Shown one piece after another: positions 18,346 to 26,739 of a DNA stretch of 58,203 nucleotides. The notes under the pieces were generated by a model. That model worked only from the letters and a program-made list of their open reading frames with translations, searched no databases and was not told the origin of the DNA. Numbering within the stretch: position 1 is the stretch's first letter; each line of letters opens with the position of its first letter. The position numbers and the translations under genes were made by a program. This DNA is from HXMU1420-2 sp040830545 (GTDB lineage Bacteria; Pseudomonadota; Alphaproteobacteria; Rhodobacterales; Rhodobacteraceae), in contig JBFOMB010000188.1 in assembly GCA_040830545.1 (NCBI GenBank), positions 1 to 58,203 on the forward strand. Direction: 5' to 3'.

Positions 18346-18768
18346 TCAGGCGGCGCCGTTTTCCGCGTCGTTCTGACGGGCGCGTTCGTCCATGAATTGA
18401 TCGAATTCCGACTTGTCCTTGGCTTCGCGCAGGCGCTCCAGGAACCGTTCGAACTCCTGCTGTTCGTCTTCCAGGCGACGCAGGGTGTCTGCCTTGTAGT
18501 TGTCGAACGCGGTGTTGCCGGTGGGGCGCATGGCGCTCATGCCATGTTTCCAGCTGGATCGGCGGCTGCAGGAATGTGAGAACATGCGTTTGCTCCAGAT
18601 CATGTAGAAGAGAAGGGCGAGACCGACGGGCCAGAAGAAGACAAAGCCCAGCACCATCGCGGCGATCCAGGCGCCTTTGCCCTTGCTGTCGAGCCAGGCC
18701 TCGGACCGGTTGAACCAGTTACCCGGATGTGATGCCGGGGCCGGGGCGGTTTCAGTGTACGTGGTCAT
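18346..18768 (-). CDS. DUF2852 domain-containing membrane protein
   Basis: A 140-residue protein. It has a short N-terminal tail, a hydrophobic stretch at about 30-60 (AWIAAMVLGFVFFWPVGLALLFYMIW), and a charged C-terminal half with a helical EDEQQEFERFLERLREAKDK region and DQFMDERARQ. This is the usual architecture of DUF2852, which is common in alphaproteobacteria and of unknown function. Two matching palindromes lie upstream at 18804 and 18863, so it is probably under dedicated transcriptional control. Confidence 0.88.
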   Translation of the reverse strand: MTTYTETAPAPASHPGNWFNRSEAWLDSKGKGAWIAAMVLGFVFFWPVGLALLFYMIWSKRMFSHSCSRRSSWKHGMSAMRPTGNTAFDNYKADTLRRLEDEQQEFERFLERLREAKDKSEFDQFMDERARQNDAENGAA

Positions 18769-18803
18769 AGAGGTCGCTCTCCCAATCGTTAGGTGTGTCG
18801 TTC

Positions 18804-18824
18804 AATGTGAAGCCTTTTCACATT
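18804..18824. promoter_or_regulatory. palindromic operator candidate 1 upstream of DUF2852 gene
   Basis: AATGTGAA-N5-TTCACATT, a perfect 8-bp inverted repeat spanning 21 bases, 36 bases upstream of the DUF2852 start. A near-identical element follows 59 bases further upstream. It resembles a CRP-type TGTGA/TCACA site but with a 7-base centre instead of 6, so the regulator is uncertain. Confidence 0.6.
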
Positions 18825-18862
18825 AAAAGATTTGGGAGGTAAGGGGCGTGGGATCAAGGTGT

Positions 18863-18883
18863 AATGTGAAAGATTTTTACATT
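18863..18883. promoter_or_regulatory. palindromic operator candidate 2 upstream of DUF2852 gene
   Basis: AATGTGAA-N5-TTTACATT, the same layout and spacing as the element at 18804-18824 with one mismatch. It lies in the 126-base gap between the DUF2852 gene and the YbaK gene. Two copies of one unusual motif so close together argue for a real binding site. Confidence 0.6.
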
Positions 18884-18894
18884 ATTCGGGATTG

Positions 18895-19359
18895 CTAAGT
18901 AAAATCAGCAATTTGCGCTTCAGAAATGCGCTGCATGTCCTGCGGATTTGCTCCGAAAACGTGCTGTGGCGTGCCCGCAGCGGCCCAAACCTGGTCGAAA
19001 TCCATCAAACGCGGGTCAAACCAGGCCCGGATCGGTGTCAGATGCCCCACCGGGGACACACCGCCAATGGCAAACCCGGTTTGCTTGCGGATGAGCGCCG
19101 CGTCGGCCTTGCCCAATGGCTCGCCCGCCAGGTTCGCCGCGCGGGTCGGGTCCACCTGATTGCCGCCTGCGGTGATGAACAGAATGGCTTCACCACTGGT
19201 TTCACCGCGAAACACGATGCTTTTGGCGATCTGATCGACGGTGCAACCAATGGCGGCTGCGGCCTCCTCTGCCGTACGGGACAGCGGGGTTTCGATGATC
19301 TCGGTCGTCAGCCCGGCAGCGTCAAGCGCAGCGCGGACTCGTTTCAAACTCTTGCTCAT
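18895..19359 (-). CDS. YbaK/EbsC-family aminoacyl-tRNA deacylase
   Basis: A 154-residue protein of the prolyl-tRNA editing-domain family, which hydrolyses mischarged tRNA in trans. Visible features are the conserved Lys in VDQIAKSIVFRG, GNQVDP, GFAIGGVSPVGH and the C-terminal VFGANPQDMQRI. The frame is open upstream to 19452, but the family begins at MSKSLKRV, so ATG 19359 is used. Its exact amino acid specificity cannot be told from this. It is divergent from glnE, whose start is about 100 bases away. Confidence 0.9.
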   Translation of the reverse strand: MSKSLKRVRAALDAAGLTTEIIETPLSRTAEEAAAAIGCTVDQIAKSIVFRGETSGEAILFITAGGNQVDPTRAANLAGEPLGKADAALIRKQTGFAIGGVSPVGHLTPIRAWFDPRLMDFDQVWAAAGTPQHVFGANPQDMQRISEAQIADFT

Positions 19360-19461
19360 GGGCACATGATTGGTGTGAGCAATGATTGGGTGCAAGGACG
19401 AACTGGGCCTGCGCCATCTGGGACAATTGACGCGCCTGTTGCCCGGTCGCACTGTGCCCCC

Positions 19462-22254
19462 ATGTCAATTTCCGCCCGCATGACCCGCCTGCCGCACGCT
19501 TTTGATCCCGACATCGGTGACGAGGTACGCGCCGCCGTTCCTTATCTGACTGGCGACATGGCTGAACTGGTGGCCGGGGCAGGGGGCAGCAGCCCCTATC
19601 TACGCGGTTTGATCCGGCAAGAGTCCGAATGGCTGGAAGGCGGGTTGGATGACCCTGAGGGCGCGATGACGGACACCTTCGACGCCTTGAAAAAGGCCGC
19701 GCCAGACAGATTGCTGCGCGACTTGAGGCAGGCCAAACGGCGCGTTGCGGTGTTGACCGCGCTGGCGGACCTGTCGGGGGCGTGGCCGTTGGAGCAGGTG
19801 ACCGGCACGCTAACAGATTTCGGCGGGCTGGCGGCGGATCTGTCGGCCCAGGCCGAGATTGCCAAGCTGATCCGCCGGGGAAAGATGCCCGGCCAGACCG
19901 AAGATGACATTGCTGATGCTGGTGGCCTTGTCATTTTGGCCATGGGCAAGATGGGGGCGGGGGAGCTGAACTACTCCTCCGACATCGACCTGATCTGCCT
20001 GTTCGACGAAACCCGGTTTGACGCGGATGATTATGGCGAGGCGCGCGCCGGATTTGTCAAAGCCACCCGTGCCTTTTCCAGCGCGTTGAGCGAACGGACA
20101 GCAGACGGTTATGTCTTCCGCACCGACCTGCGCCTGCGGCCTGATCCGGCGGTGACGCCCGTTTGCATCCCGATGGAGGCGGCGGAGCGGTATTACGAAA
20201 GCCTGGGCCGGACCTGGGAACGGGCAGCGTACATCAAGGCGCGGGCGGCAGCTGGGGACATCACGGCGGGCGAGCGTTTCCTCGAGACTTTGCGCCCGTT
20301 CGTCTGGCGGCGGCATCTGGATTTTGCGGCCATTCAGGACGCCCACGACATCCGCCTTCGCATTCGGGAAAGCAAGGGCACAGGTCGACGGATCACGGTG
20401 CCGGGCCATGATGTGAAACTGGGCCGTGGCGGTATTCGCGAGATCGAATTTTTCACCCAGACCCGGCAGTTGATCGCGGGTGGGCGCGATGCGGGCCTGC
20501 GCCAGCGGGGGACAGTTGATGGGCTGGCGGCGTTGGCGGGCAAGGGCTGGGTGCCCGAAGCCACGCGCGACGCGTTGACGGATCATTATCGCGCCTTGCG
20601 CGATATAGAGCACCGCATCCAGATGGTCGAGGACGCGCAGACCCACAAGGTACCGCAATCGCCCGAAGGTCTGGGCCGTGTGGCCGCGCTGGCAGGCATG
20701 TCCGTGCCCGACCTGACCGCGATGCTGCAATCCCGGTTCGAAGAGGTGCATCACCTGACCGAAGACTTCTTTGCCCCTGGCCAGAACGGGGCAACTCCTG
20801 CACCCCAGCCGGAGGGGGAATTTGATGCAAGCGTCGTGAAACGCTGGCAGACCTACCCGGCACTGCGTTCCGAACGGGCAGCGCAGATTTTTGACCGCAT
20901 TCGCCCCGAACTGCTGTCGCGCCTGTCCCGCGTGTCCAAACCGGACGAGGCTTTGTTGGCGTTGGACGGGTTCCTGGCTGGGTTGCCTGCCGGTGTGCAG
21001 TTGTTTTCGTTGTTCGAGGCGAATCCGCAATTGATCGACCTGTTGGTGGACATTGTTGGCACCTCCCCGGCGCTGGCCGCGCATCTCAGCCGGAATTCGT
21101 CGGTGTTTGATGCGGTCATTGGTGGATCGTTCTTCTCCGAATGGCCGGGGTGTGTAGCGCTGCAGCAGGAACTGGCGCAGAACATGGCTGCTGAGGGCGA
21201 CTATGAGGCGCGGCTGGATGCAGCGCGGCGATGGCAGAAGGAATGGCATTTCCGCGTTGGTGTGCATCTGCTGCGCGGGTTGGCCGACCCGGTGGAGGCG
21301 GGGCAACAATATGCGGACCTCGCGGGCGCGGTGCTGGCGGCGGTCTATCCTGTCGTGGTGGATCAGTTTGCCCATAAACATGGGGATCCGCCGGGGCGCG
21401 GCGCTGTGGTACTCGGCATGGGGTCGCTGGGGGCAGCGCGGTTGAATGCGCGCTCGGACCTGGATGTGATCGTCATCTATGACCCGGAAGAGGCCGACAT
21501 GTCGGAGGGCAAGCGGCCATTGGCGGTGCGCCCCTATTTTGCCCGGCTGACCCAGGCACTGATCACAGCGATGAGTGCACCTATGTCGCAAGGGCGGCTT
21601 TATGAGGTCGATATGCGGCTGCGCCCGTCGGGTATGCAGGGGCCAGTGGCAACCAGTTGGAACAGTTTCCAGAGCTATCAGCGGGACGAAGCCTGGGTGT
21701 GGGAACATCTGGCCCTGACCCGTGCCCGCCCCGTTGCGGGTGCCGAAGCAGTTGGGGCGGATGTGGAGCAGTTCCGCCATGACGTGCTGCATGGCGCAGA
21801 CCCGGATCAGGTGCGCAAGGAGGTAGCCGAAATGCGCACGCGCATTCAGGCGGCTAAGGCGGCGGACAGCCCCTGGGATGCCAAGACAGGTCTGGGCCGG
21901 ATGCAGGATGTGGAACTGATCGCGCAGGCGGGCACGCTGATTGCGGGCTCAACCGCGCGTGATACTCCAGCAGGTTTGCAGGCAGGCGTCGCATCCGGAT
22001 GGTTGAGCGCCGCAGACGCGGCAGCATTGCAGGGCGCGCATGATCTTTTCTGGTCCGTGATCGTGGCCACGCGGCTGATTTCCGACACTGCCCCCAAAGA
22101 GGACGAGGTAGGCGCCGGGTCAGCTGCATTCCTGTGCCGCATCACCGGCTATGAGAGGATCGGAGATTTGCGGGATGCGCTTGAGACCGCCTATGCGGAC
22201 ACGAAGGCTCGGGTCGACGAGCTGCTGGCTGAGGTTCGTCCAGATGAAAAGTGA
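19462..22254 (+). CDS. glnE: bifunctional glutamine synthetase adenylyltransferase/adenylyl-removing enzyme GlnE
   Basis: A 930-residue enzyme that adenylylates glutamine synthetase and reverses this under the control of PII. It has two nucleotidyltransferase domains. The N-terminal adenylyl-removing site has GAGELN-YSSDIDL at about residues 165-177. The C-terminal adenylyl-transferase site has GSLGAARLN-ARSDLDVIVIY at about 653-672, and each carries its Asp-x-Asp. The frame is open far upstream but opposite the YbaK gene, so ATG 19462 (or 19480) is chosen. Its last bases overlap the next small gene. Confidence 0.96.
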   Translation: MSISARMTRLPHAFDPDIGDEVRAAVPYLTGDMAELVAGAGGSSPYLRGLIRQESEWLEGGLDDPEGAMTDTFDALKKAAPDRLLRDLRQAKRRVAVLTALADLSGAWPLEQVTGTLTDFGGLAADLSAQAEIAKLIRRGKMPGQTEDDIADAGGLVILAMGKMGAGELNYSSDIDLICLFDETRFDADDYGEARAGFVKATRAFSSALSERTADGYVFRTDLRLRPDPAVTPVCIPMEAAERYYESLGRTWERAAYIKARAAAGDITAGERFLETLRPFVWRRHLDFAAIQDAHDIRLRIRESKGTGRRITVPGHDVKLGRGGIREIEFFTQTRQLIAGGRDAGLRQRGTVDGLAALAGKGWVPEATRDALTDHYRALRDIEHRIQMVEDAQTHKVPQSPEGLGRVAALAGMSVPDLTAMLQSRFEEVHHLTEDFFAPGQNGATPAPQPEGEFDASVVKRWQTYPALRSERAAQIFDRIRPELLSRLSRVSKPDEALLALDGFLAGLPAGVQLFSLFEANPQLIDLLVDIVGTSPALAAHLSRNSSVFDAVIGGSFFSEWPGCVALQQELAQNMAAEGDYEARLDAARRWQKEWHFRVGVHLLRGLADPVEAGQQYADLAGAVLAAVYPVVVDQFAHKHGDPPGRGAVVLGMGSLGAARLNARSDLDVIVIYDPEEADMSEGKRPLAVRPYFARLTQALITAMSAPMSQGRLYEVDMRLRPSGMQGPVATSWNSFQSYQRDEAWVWEHLALTRARPVAGAEAVGADVEQFRHDVLHGADPDQVRKEVAEMRTRIQAAKAADSPWDAKTGLGRMQDVELIAQAGTLIAGSTARDTPAGLQAGVASGWLSAADAAALQGAHDLFWSVIVATRLISDTAPKEDEVGAGSAAFLCRITGYERIGDLRDALETAYADTKARVDELLAEVRPDEK

Positions 22255-22513
22255 CGATCCGCTGGACCGTAAGGGTCTTATCCGCGAGGCCTATCGCATC
22301 GAAGGCATAACCGACGCGGAATGCCGCAGCATATTCCTGGACTGGGCGCTGAGCTTGCCCGACGGGCAGGACAATACAGAAGCAATAACGCAGATGCTTG
22401 CGCAGTACGGTGATGGAGTGGATCATCCAATGACCGAGGTACTGCGCGAAGGTTTGATGAAATTGTCCGCGCCCCGGCGGCGTGGGGGGTGGCGGTCACG
22501 GCCAAGGAATTGA
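22244..22513 (+). CDS. small conserved hypothetical protein downstream of glnE
   Basis: An 89-residue protein starting at an ATG that overlaps the glnE stop by 11 bases, so it is translationally coupled. The central part is acidic and helical (IEGITDAECRSIFLDWALSL, TEAITQMLAQYG). The last residues, RRRGGWRSRPRN, are strongly basic. There is no signal peptide or membrane segment. Function unknown; its position suggests expression with glnE. Confidence 0.75.
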   Translation: MKSDDPLDRKGLIREAYRIEGITDAECRSIFLDWALSLPDGQDNTEAITQMLAQYGDGVDHPMTEVLREGLMKLSAPRRRGGWRSRPRN

Positions 22514-22699
22514 TCGCGATTTAGGTTTTCATCCAAGCTCCCCGGTTCGTGCTTGAACGAAGCGCGCCAACGCCAACTGCCATCGCGAATCCCCCCAAAA
22601 ACACGCAATTTGACGCTTTTTTGCCTCAATTGCCTGTCATCTTGGTGTCACGAGACAAAAAGCCCCGTGAAAAAAGGGGTGACCAAGGAGACAGAGATC

Positions 22700-23440
22700 A
22701 TGAAACCCGTTCGCGCAATTCTGTTGGTTGCACTGGGCCTGAGCGTTTCGGCCTGTGCCAACGTTCAGGAAGTGACCCGCAATGCCCCTTATGAAACGAC
22801 ACCGGGCACAGCAGTGCCTGTTGGTACGGATTTTGCGGCTGTAGAGAACCCCGATGCACTGACCGTGACAGCAGCGGCGCGGGACACGTCCCTGACCGAT
22901 ACGTCCCAGGTGCTGCAAGCGGGTACGTCCCCAGTGACAGTGCAGTCCGTGGCTGTGCGGGTGTCGCGCAAGCTGAAAGTCAACGAGGCCAACAGCTATT
23001 ATCCGAACGGCGACATTGTATGGCGCGGTGATCCAATTGGCGATCGTCATGCCCAAGTGCAGAAGATTTTCGAAGACTCCATGATGAAAGGCGTTGAATC
23101 TCTGAACGGTCCGGTTCCGGTAGATTTGGTCATCGACGTCAAACGCTTCCACGGCGTGTCGGAAAAGGCGCGCTATACGGTTGGTGGCGTGCACTCCATT
23201 ACCTTTGATCTGGCGATCAAGAACGCGGAAACCGGGGAACTGATCGTGCCGGTGCGCGAAATCAAATCCGACCTCGACGCGCTGGGCGGCAAACAGGCGG
23301 TTCTGGCTGATTCACGTGGCGAAACGCAGAAAATCCGCGTCAGCAATCATCTGGCCGAAGTGATCCGTCAGGAATTGACGAACCCCGAGGGCTACAAAAA
23401 CGCGAATTTGGGATTCTTCCAACTGGTCAACTCGCTCTGA
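22700..23440 (+). CDS. lipoprotein of unknown function
   Basis: A 246-residue exported protein. MKPVRAILLVALGLSVSAC gives a signal peptide with a lipobox ending VSAC, so Cys19 is the likely lipidated residue. The mature protein is a single soluble domain that I cannot assign to a known fold; it looks like the DUF6778-type lipoproteins of Rhodobacterales, but this is not certain. AAGGAG lies about 9 nt before the ATG; the open frame upstream is not used. A terminator follows directly at 23468. Confidence 0.85.
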   Translation: MKPVRAILLVALGLSVSACANVQEVTRNAPYETTPGTAVPVGTDFAAVENPDALTVTAAARDTSLTDTSQVLQAGTSPVTVQSVAVRVSRKLKVNEANSYYPNGDIVWRGDPIGDRHAQVQKIFEDSMMKGVESLNGPVPVDLVIDVKRFHGVSEKARYTVGGVHSITFDLAIKNAETGELIVPVREIKSDLDALGGKQAVLADSRGETQKIRVSNHLAEVIRQELTNPEGYKNANLGFFQLVNSL

Positions 23441-23467
23441 GCTTTTCCCTCGGAAAAATGACCGGTA

Positions 23468-23495
23468 AGAGGGCGCCATGACGGCGCCCTCTTTT
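23468..23495 (+). terminator. intrinsic terminator overlapping the rlmI start codon
   Basis: A perfect 10-bp stem, AGAGGGCGCC / GGCGCCCTCT, with a 5-base loop and a short TTTT tail. It lies about 30 bases after the lipoprotein stop. The loop contains the ATG of the next gene and the left arm its ribosome site, so it can also act on translation of rlmI. Confidence 0.75.
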
Positions 23496-24680
23496 CGTGA
23501 TGATCTGCCCCGGGTACGGATAAAGCCCAAGACCGATGCCAGATCGGTCCGACACGGCTTTCCCTGGGTCTACTCCAACCAACTGGTTCTGGACCGACGG
23601 ACCAAGAAACTGCCGCCGGGCAGTTTGGTTGTGCTGGAGGATGAGGCGCACGGGCCGCTGGGTGTGGCCGGGTTCAACGCGTCGTCGCGCATTTCCATTC
23701 GGATGCTGGACCGTGACGCGGGTGCGGAAATAGATCAGGCGTGGTTTGCGGCGCGCGTTCGGCGCGCGCTGGCCTTGCGCGAACGGCTTTATGAGGCTCC
23801 GTTCTATCGGTTGATCCATGCAGAGGGCGACGGGTTGCCCGGTGTGATCGTGGACCGGTTCGAGGATACATTGGTGCTGCAACCCAACGCTGCCTGGGCC
23901 GAGGCGCTGTTGGACATGTTGGTTGCTGCATTGGCCGAGCTGCCTGGTGTGGTGAACATTCTGAAGAACGCCGAGGGTCGGGCGCGTGGGTTGGAGGGGC
24001 TGGACGATATCTCGACTGTCATGTTGGGCGCGGCACCCGATGCACCGGTGCCCGTGCCGATGAACGGGGCCACCTATATGGCGGACCTGACCGGCGGCCA
24101 GAAAACAGGGTTGTTTTTCGATCAGCGGGAAAACCATGCCTTTGCCGCACGGCTGGCGCGCGGGGCGGACGTGCTGGACGTGTTTTCCCATGTCGGCGGG
24201 TTTGCCTTGGCCGCGATGGCAGCTGGTGCACGCTCGGCCTTGGCCGTGGACGGGTCGGCTGCAGCGTTGGAACTGGCCGGGACAGGAGCCACCGCTGCGG
24301 GTTTGGCGTTGGAGACGCGGCGCGGTGATGCGTTTGATACGCTAAACGCGTTGCAGGGCGAGGGGCGCGATTTCGATCTGGTGATCTGCGACCCGCCAGC
24401 CTTTGCGCCGAACAAACAGGCGTTGGATGCGGGCTTGCGCGCTTACGAACGTGTGGCGCGTCTGGCGGCCCCGTTGGTGCGACAGGGCGGCACGCTGGTT
24501 CTGTGTTCATGCTCTCACGCTGCGGATCTGGGGCGCTTCCATCAGGCCTGTACGCGCGGGATTGGCCGGGCCGGGCGGCAGGCGTCGCTGATCCATACGG
24601 GGTTTGCCGGGCCAGACCATCCGCAACATCCGATGCTTGCGGAAACGGGATATCTCAAGGCGCTGGTATTCGCCCTATGA
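23478..24680 (+). CDS. rlmI: 23S rRNA (cytosine) methyltransferase, RlmI family
   Basis: A 400-residue SAM-dependent RNA methyltransferase that makes 5-methylcytosine in 23S rRNA (C1962 in E. coli). The N-terminal PUA-type RNA-binding domain has RIKPKTDARSVRHGFPWVYSN. A linker with GQKTGLFFDQREN precedes the SAM-binding domain (VLDVFSHVGGFALAAMAAGA). The catalytic CDPPAF is near residue 310, with a second Cys motif (LVLCSCSH). Its start ATG lies in the loop of a terminator-like hairpin. The ATG is the only in-frame start near the family's N-terminus. Confidence 0.93.
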   Translation: MTAPSFRDDLPRVRIKPKTDARSVRHGFPWVYSNQLVLDRRTKKLPPGSLVVLEDEAHGPLGVAGFNASSRISIRMLDRDAGAEIDQAWFAARVRRALALRERLYEAPFYRLIHAEGDGLPGVIVDRFEDTLVLQPNAAWAEALLDMLVAALAELPGVVNILKNAEGRARGLEGLDDISTVMLGAAPDAPVPVPMNGATYMADLTGGQKTGLFFDQRENHAFAARLARGADVLDVFSHVGGFALAAMAAGARSALAVDGSAAALELAGTGATAAGLALETRRGDAFDTLNALQGEGRDFDLVICDPPAFAPNKQALDAGLRAYERVARLAAPLVRQGGTLVLCSCSHAADLGRFHQACTRGIGRAGRQASLIHTGFAGPDHPQHPMLAETGYLKALVFAL

Positions 24681-24690
24681 AGGCAGCGCT

Positions 24691-25242
24691 GTGAAACTGG
24701 TTCTGGATGCCTGTGTCCTTTACCCAACCGTAATGCGGGAAGTGCTGCTGGGCGCGGCGGGGGTCGGTTTTTTCACGCCTGTCTGGTCCGAACGCCTGTT
24801 AGAGGAGTGGGCACGCGCGGCCCGCAAGCTCGGGCCTGAAGGCGAAGCGCAGGCACGGGCGGAGGTGGCCATGACCCGTGCCGCCTGGCCAGAAGCAGAG
24901 CAGGCGGCGGCAGCAGGATTGGAAGCGCGGTTGTGGTTGCCCGACCCCGCGGATGTTCATGTGTTGGCAGTTGCCATTGCAAGCTCGGCAGATGGGATCG
25001 TGACCGTGAACGCCAAGGATTTTCCGCGCAATGTTCTGGCCGAAGAGGGCGTGGTGCGCATGGACCCTGACGGCTTGTTACACGGGTTCTGGCAGGCGGA
25101 TGCGGACCGGATGCAGGCGGTCGGTCAGGCGGTTCTGGCGCAGGCGAACCAGTTCAGTGACTGGACCATGCGCGCGTTGATGAAAAAGGCGCGCCTCCCA
25201 CGGCTGGGTAAAGCACTGGAGCAGGGGCTTGACCCAATCTGA
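24691..25242 (+). CDS. PIN-domain protein (RSP_2648-like)
   Basis: A 183-residue putative metal-dependent ribonuclease. The N-terminal LVLDACVLYP supplies the first Asp of the PIN active site, and DPADVHVLAVAI and VTVNAKDFP supply the others. It resembles the RSP_2648 family of Rhodobacterales. A GTG start 11 bases after the rlmI stop has an AAGG site about 7 nt upstream; alternative ATGs upstream lie inside rlmI. No antitoxin-like small gene precedes it, unlike VapBC pairs. Confidence 0.85.
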   Translation: MKLVLDACVLYPTVMREVLLGAAGVGFFTPVWSERLLEEWARAARKLGPEGEAQARAEVAMTRAAWPEAEQAAAAGLEARLWLPDPADVHVLAVAIASSADGIVTVNAKDFPRNVLAEEGVVRMDPDGLLHGFWQADADRMQAVGQAVLAQANQFSDWTMRALMKKARLPRLGKALEQGLDPI

Positions 25243-25302
25243 GGTCAAGCTGCGTTCGGCGACACCCATTCCGCCCCTTTGCACCAACCGAAGATGTGCG
25301 TA

Positions 25303-25318
25303 TTTCCGCGCACGGAAA
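25303..25318. promoter_or_regulatory. perfect inverted repeat upstream of glycine-zipper gene
   Basis: TTTCCG-N4-CGGAAA in the 176-base gap between the PIN gene and the glycine-zipper protein gene, 100 bases before the latter's start. Nothing else is assigned in the gap. It may be an operator or a 3' hairpin of the PIN gene. Confidence 0.3.
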
Positions 25319-25418
25319 CCTGACGAATTGTCGTGGCCTGCCGACGGGCGTAGAATTCGTCGGGAACGGCAGGTCGCAGGATTATGCAAAGGCATGTCGT
25401 GATAACGGAGAAAAGAAC

Positions 25419-25649
25419 ATGAAACGAGCAATGGCATTATCTTGTGTGGCGGTCATGCTGTCGGGCCTCGCGGCCTGCACGGACCCTGCCGGTCAGCGAG
25501 AAGCGGAATGTGTGGCAGCGACCGCAGGCGGCGCGGCACTGGGTGGCCTGGTTGGTAACCAGATCGGTGCGGGCACCGGCAACACGCTGGCAACGGCGGC
25601 TGGCGTGGCGGCAGGCGCCGTCATTGGCAACACTGCAGCGAACTGCTGA
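25419..25649 (+). CDS. glycine-zipper small lipoprotein
   Basis: A 76-residue exported protein. Its signal peptide ends in LSGLAAC, a lipobox, so it is probably anchored in the outer or inner membrane. The mature part is a glycine-zipper (GGAALGGLVGNQIGAGTGNT, AAGVAAGAVIGNTAANC), as in the YMGG/SlyB-type proteins that insert in or pack against membranes. A GGAG-like site lies before the ATG. Role unknown, possibly envelope integrity. Confidence 0.85.
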   Translation: MKRAMALSCVAVMLSGLAACTDPAGQREAECVAATAGGAALGGLVGNQIGAGTGNTLATAAGVAAGAVIGNTAANC

Positions 25650-25764
25650 TCAAAAGAAACGACCGGGCATCGCGCAACCCGTGCGGTGCCCCAACTGCCT
25701 CTGGACGAAACCAGCGCAAATGTCGTAGCCCCAACATGACGCAGCACGTCGACATGGGGGTATC

Positions 25765-26433
25765 ATGAACTCACCCGAGTACATTTTCGAAGCCAGCAGC
25801 AAACCCTCCTTACCATGGCACGATGTGCCTTTGATCCGCGCCACCAACGACAGCCTCAAAGGCTATGGTCAGCTTGTGACCGATCCCGAAAGTTTCGAAA
25901 TCGAAATCACCCGTTGGCCGCAACAGGGCTGGCGACCCATTGATGAGGGCACCGGGGACGAAGGCGGTTTTGTCGAGGGTACGTTCAAATGCGACTGGCA
26001 GGGGGATGTGCTGTATGGCGAGAACGAGGCGGTCAAGGGTCACTATGTTCTGGGTTGGTCAACTGATCCTCAGACAGCGCAGACCGACCGACAAACCGCG
26101 CCGCGCGATCAGGTGTTGCTGTGGCATATGAACTATCATCCGGATGGGGGGCAGTTGTTTTTCCCGCTGGATGGGCAACCCTTTATCGTGCCAGCCGCAT
26201 TGCCCGGCGACAATCTGCGCCCGGACAAGGTGGTGGCGTTTTGGAGTGATGGGTCTGCAGGGATCTACATCCACGCAGGCATCTGGCATGAAGGCGTGTT
26301 TCCGGTGAACGACACAGGCCGGTTTCTGGACCGCCAAGGGGCCGTTCATGCCCGCGTCAGCGCTGATATCGGTAAGGAATTCGGTGTATATCTGAGTTGC
26401 CCGCTGACGCAGGACAAGTTGCGCAACTTCTGA
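25765..26433 (+). CDS. AllA-like (ureidoglycolate lyase superfamily) protein
   Basis: A 222-residue cupin-fold protein. The C-terminal part carries the AllA-type pattern LFFPLDGQPFIVPAALPGD, the AFWSDGSAGIYIHAGIWHEG motif (His pair of the metal/substrate site) and YLSCPL. Ureidoglycolate lyases are usually about 160-170 residues, so this one has an N-terminal addition of about 50. No allantoin or purine catabolic gene is near it, so the substrate is doubtful; ureidoglycolate is a guess by family. It ends 306 bases before the next protein gene, a gap filled by tRNA-Asn and its terminator. Confidence 0.7.
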   Translation: MNSPEYIFEASSKPSLPWHDVPLIRATNDSLKGYGQLVTDPESFEIEITRWPQQGWRPIDEGTGDEGGFVEGTFKCDWQGDVLYGENEAVKGHYVLGWSTDPQTAQTDRQTAPRDQVLLWHMNYHPDGGQLFFPLDGQPFIVPAALPGDNLRPDKVVAFWSDGSAGIYIHAGIWHEGVFPVNDTGRFLDRQGAVHARVSADIGKEFGVYLSCPLTQDKLRNF

Positions 26434-26539
26434 CGATCTTTCCATCAGCACAGTATTTTGGCAAACCACTCAAGCAGGGGGTTCACCAACAGGTACGCAA
26501 TAGAAGCGGATCGGGTTTTGGTTTTTCTTTTTCTGCTTC

Positions 26540-26578
26540 GGAAAGAAAAAGAGCTTAGCGTACTGACACTAAGCTCTT
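26540..26578 (-). terminator. intrinsic terminator of tRNA-Asn
   Basis: On the minus strand AAGAGCTTAG-N10-CTAAGCTCTT, a perfect 10-bp stem, is followed by TTTTTCTTTCC. It lies just downstream of the tRNA 3' end. Confidence 0.8.
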
Positions 26579-26586
26579 GAAATCTT

Positions 26587-26662
26587 TGGCTCCGGCGGTA
26601 GGGATCGAACCTACGACCAATTGATTAACAGTCAACTGCTCTACCGCTGAGCTACGCCGGAA
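26587..26662 (-). tRNA. tRNA-Asn (anticodon GTT)
   Basis: 76 bases including the encoded CCA. The minus strand begins TTCCGGCGTAGCTCAGCGG, has the anticodon loop CTGTTAA, a TTCGATCC T-loop and an acceptor stem pairing TCCGGCG with CGCCGGA. All four arms can be drawn. The loop gives anticodon GTT, reading AAC/AAU. Confidence 0.95.
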
Positions 26663-26739
26663 CGGTTCGCGCCGTATAACAATCCGGATTTCCGGCGTCC
26701 AGTGGGTTTTGAGCGGAAAATCAAAAAATGTGCGGGCGT

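Noticed and set aside
19810..21792. 660-codon open frame on the - strand opposite glnE
   Set aside because: Shadow of glnE; composition biased to Arg, His and Pro, and no recognisable motif.
24691..25242. VapBC toxin-antitoxin pair
   Set aside because: The PIN gene lacks a preceding small antitoxin gene and follows rlmI directly.
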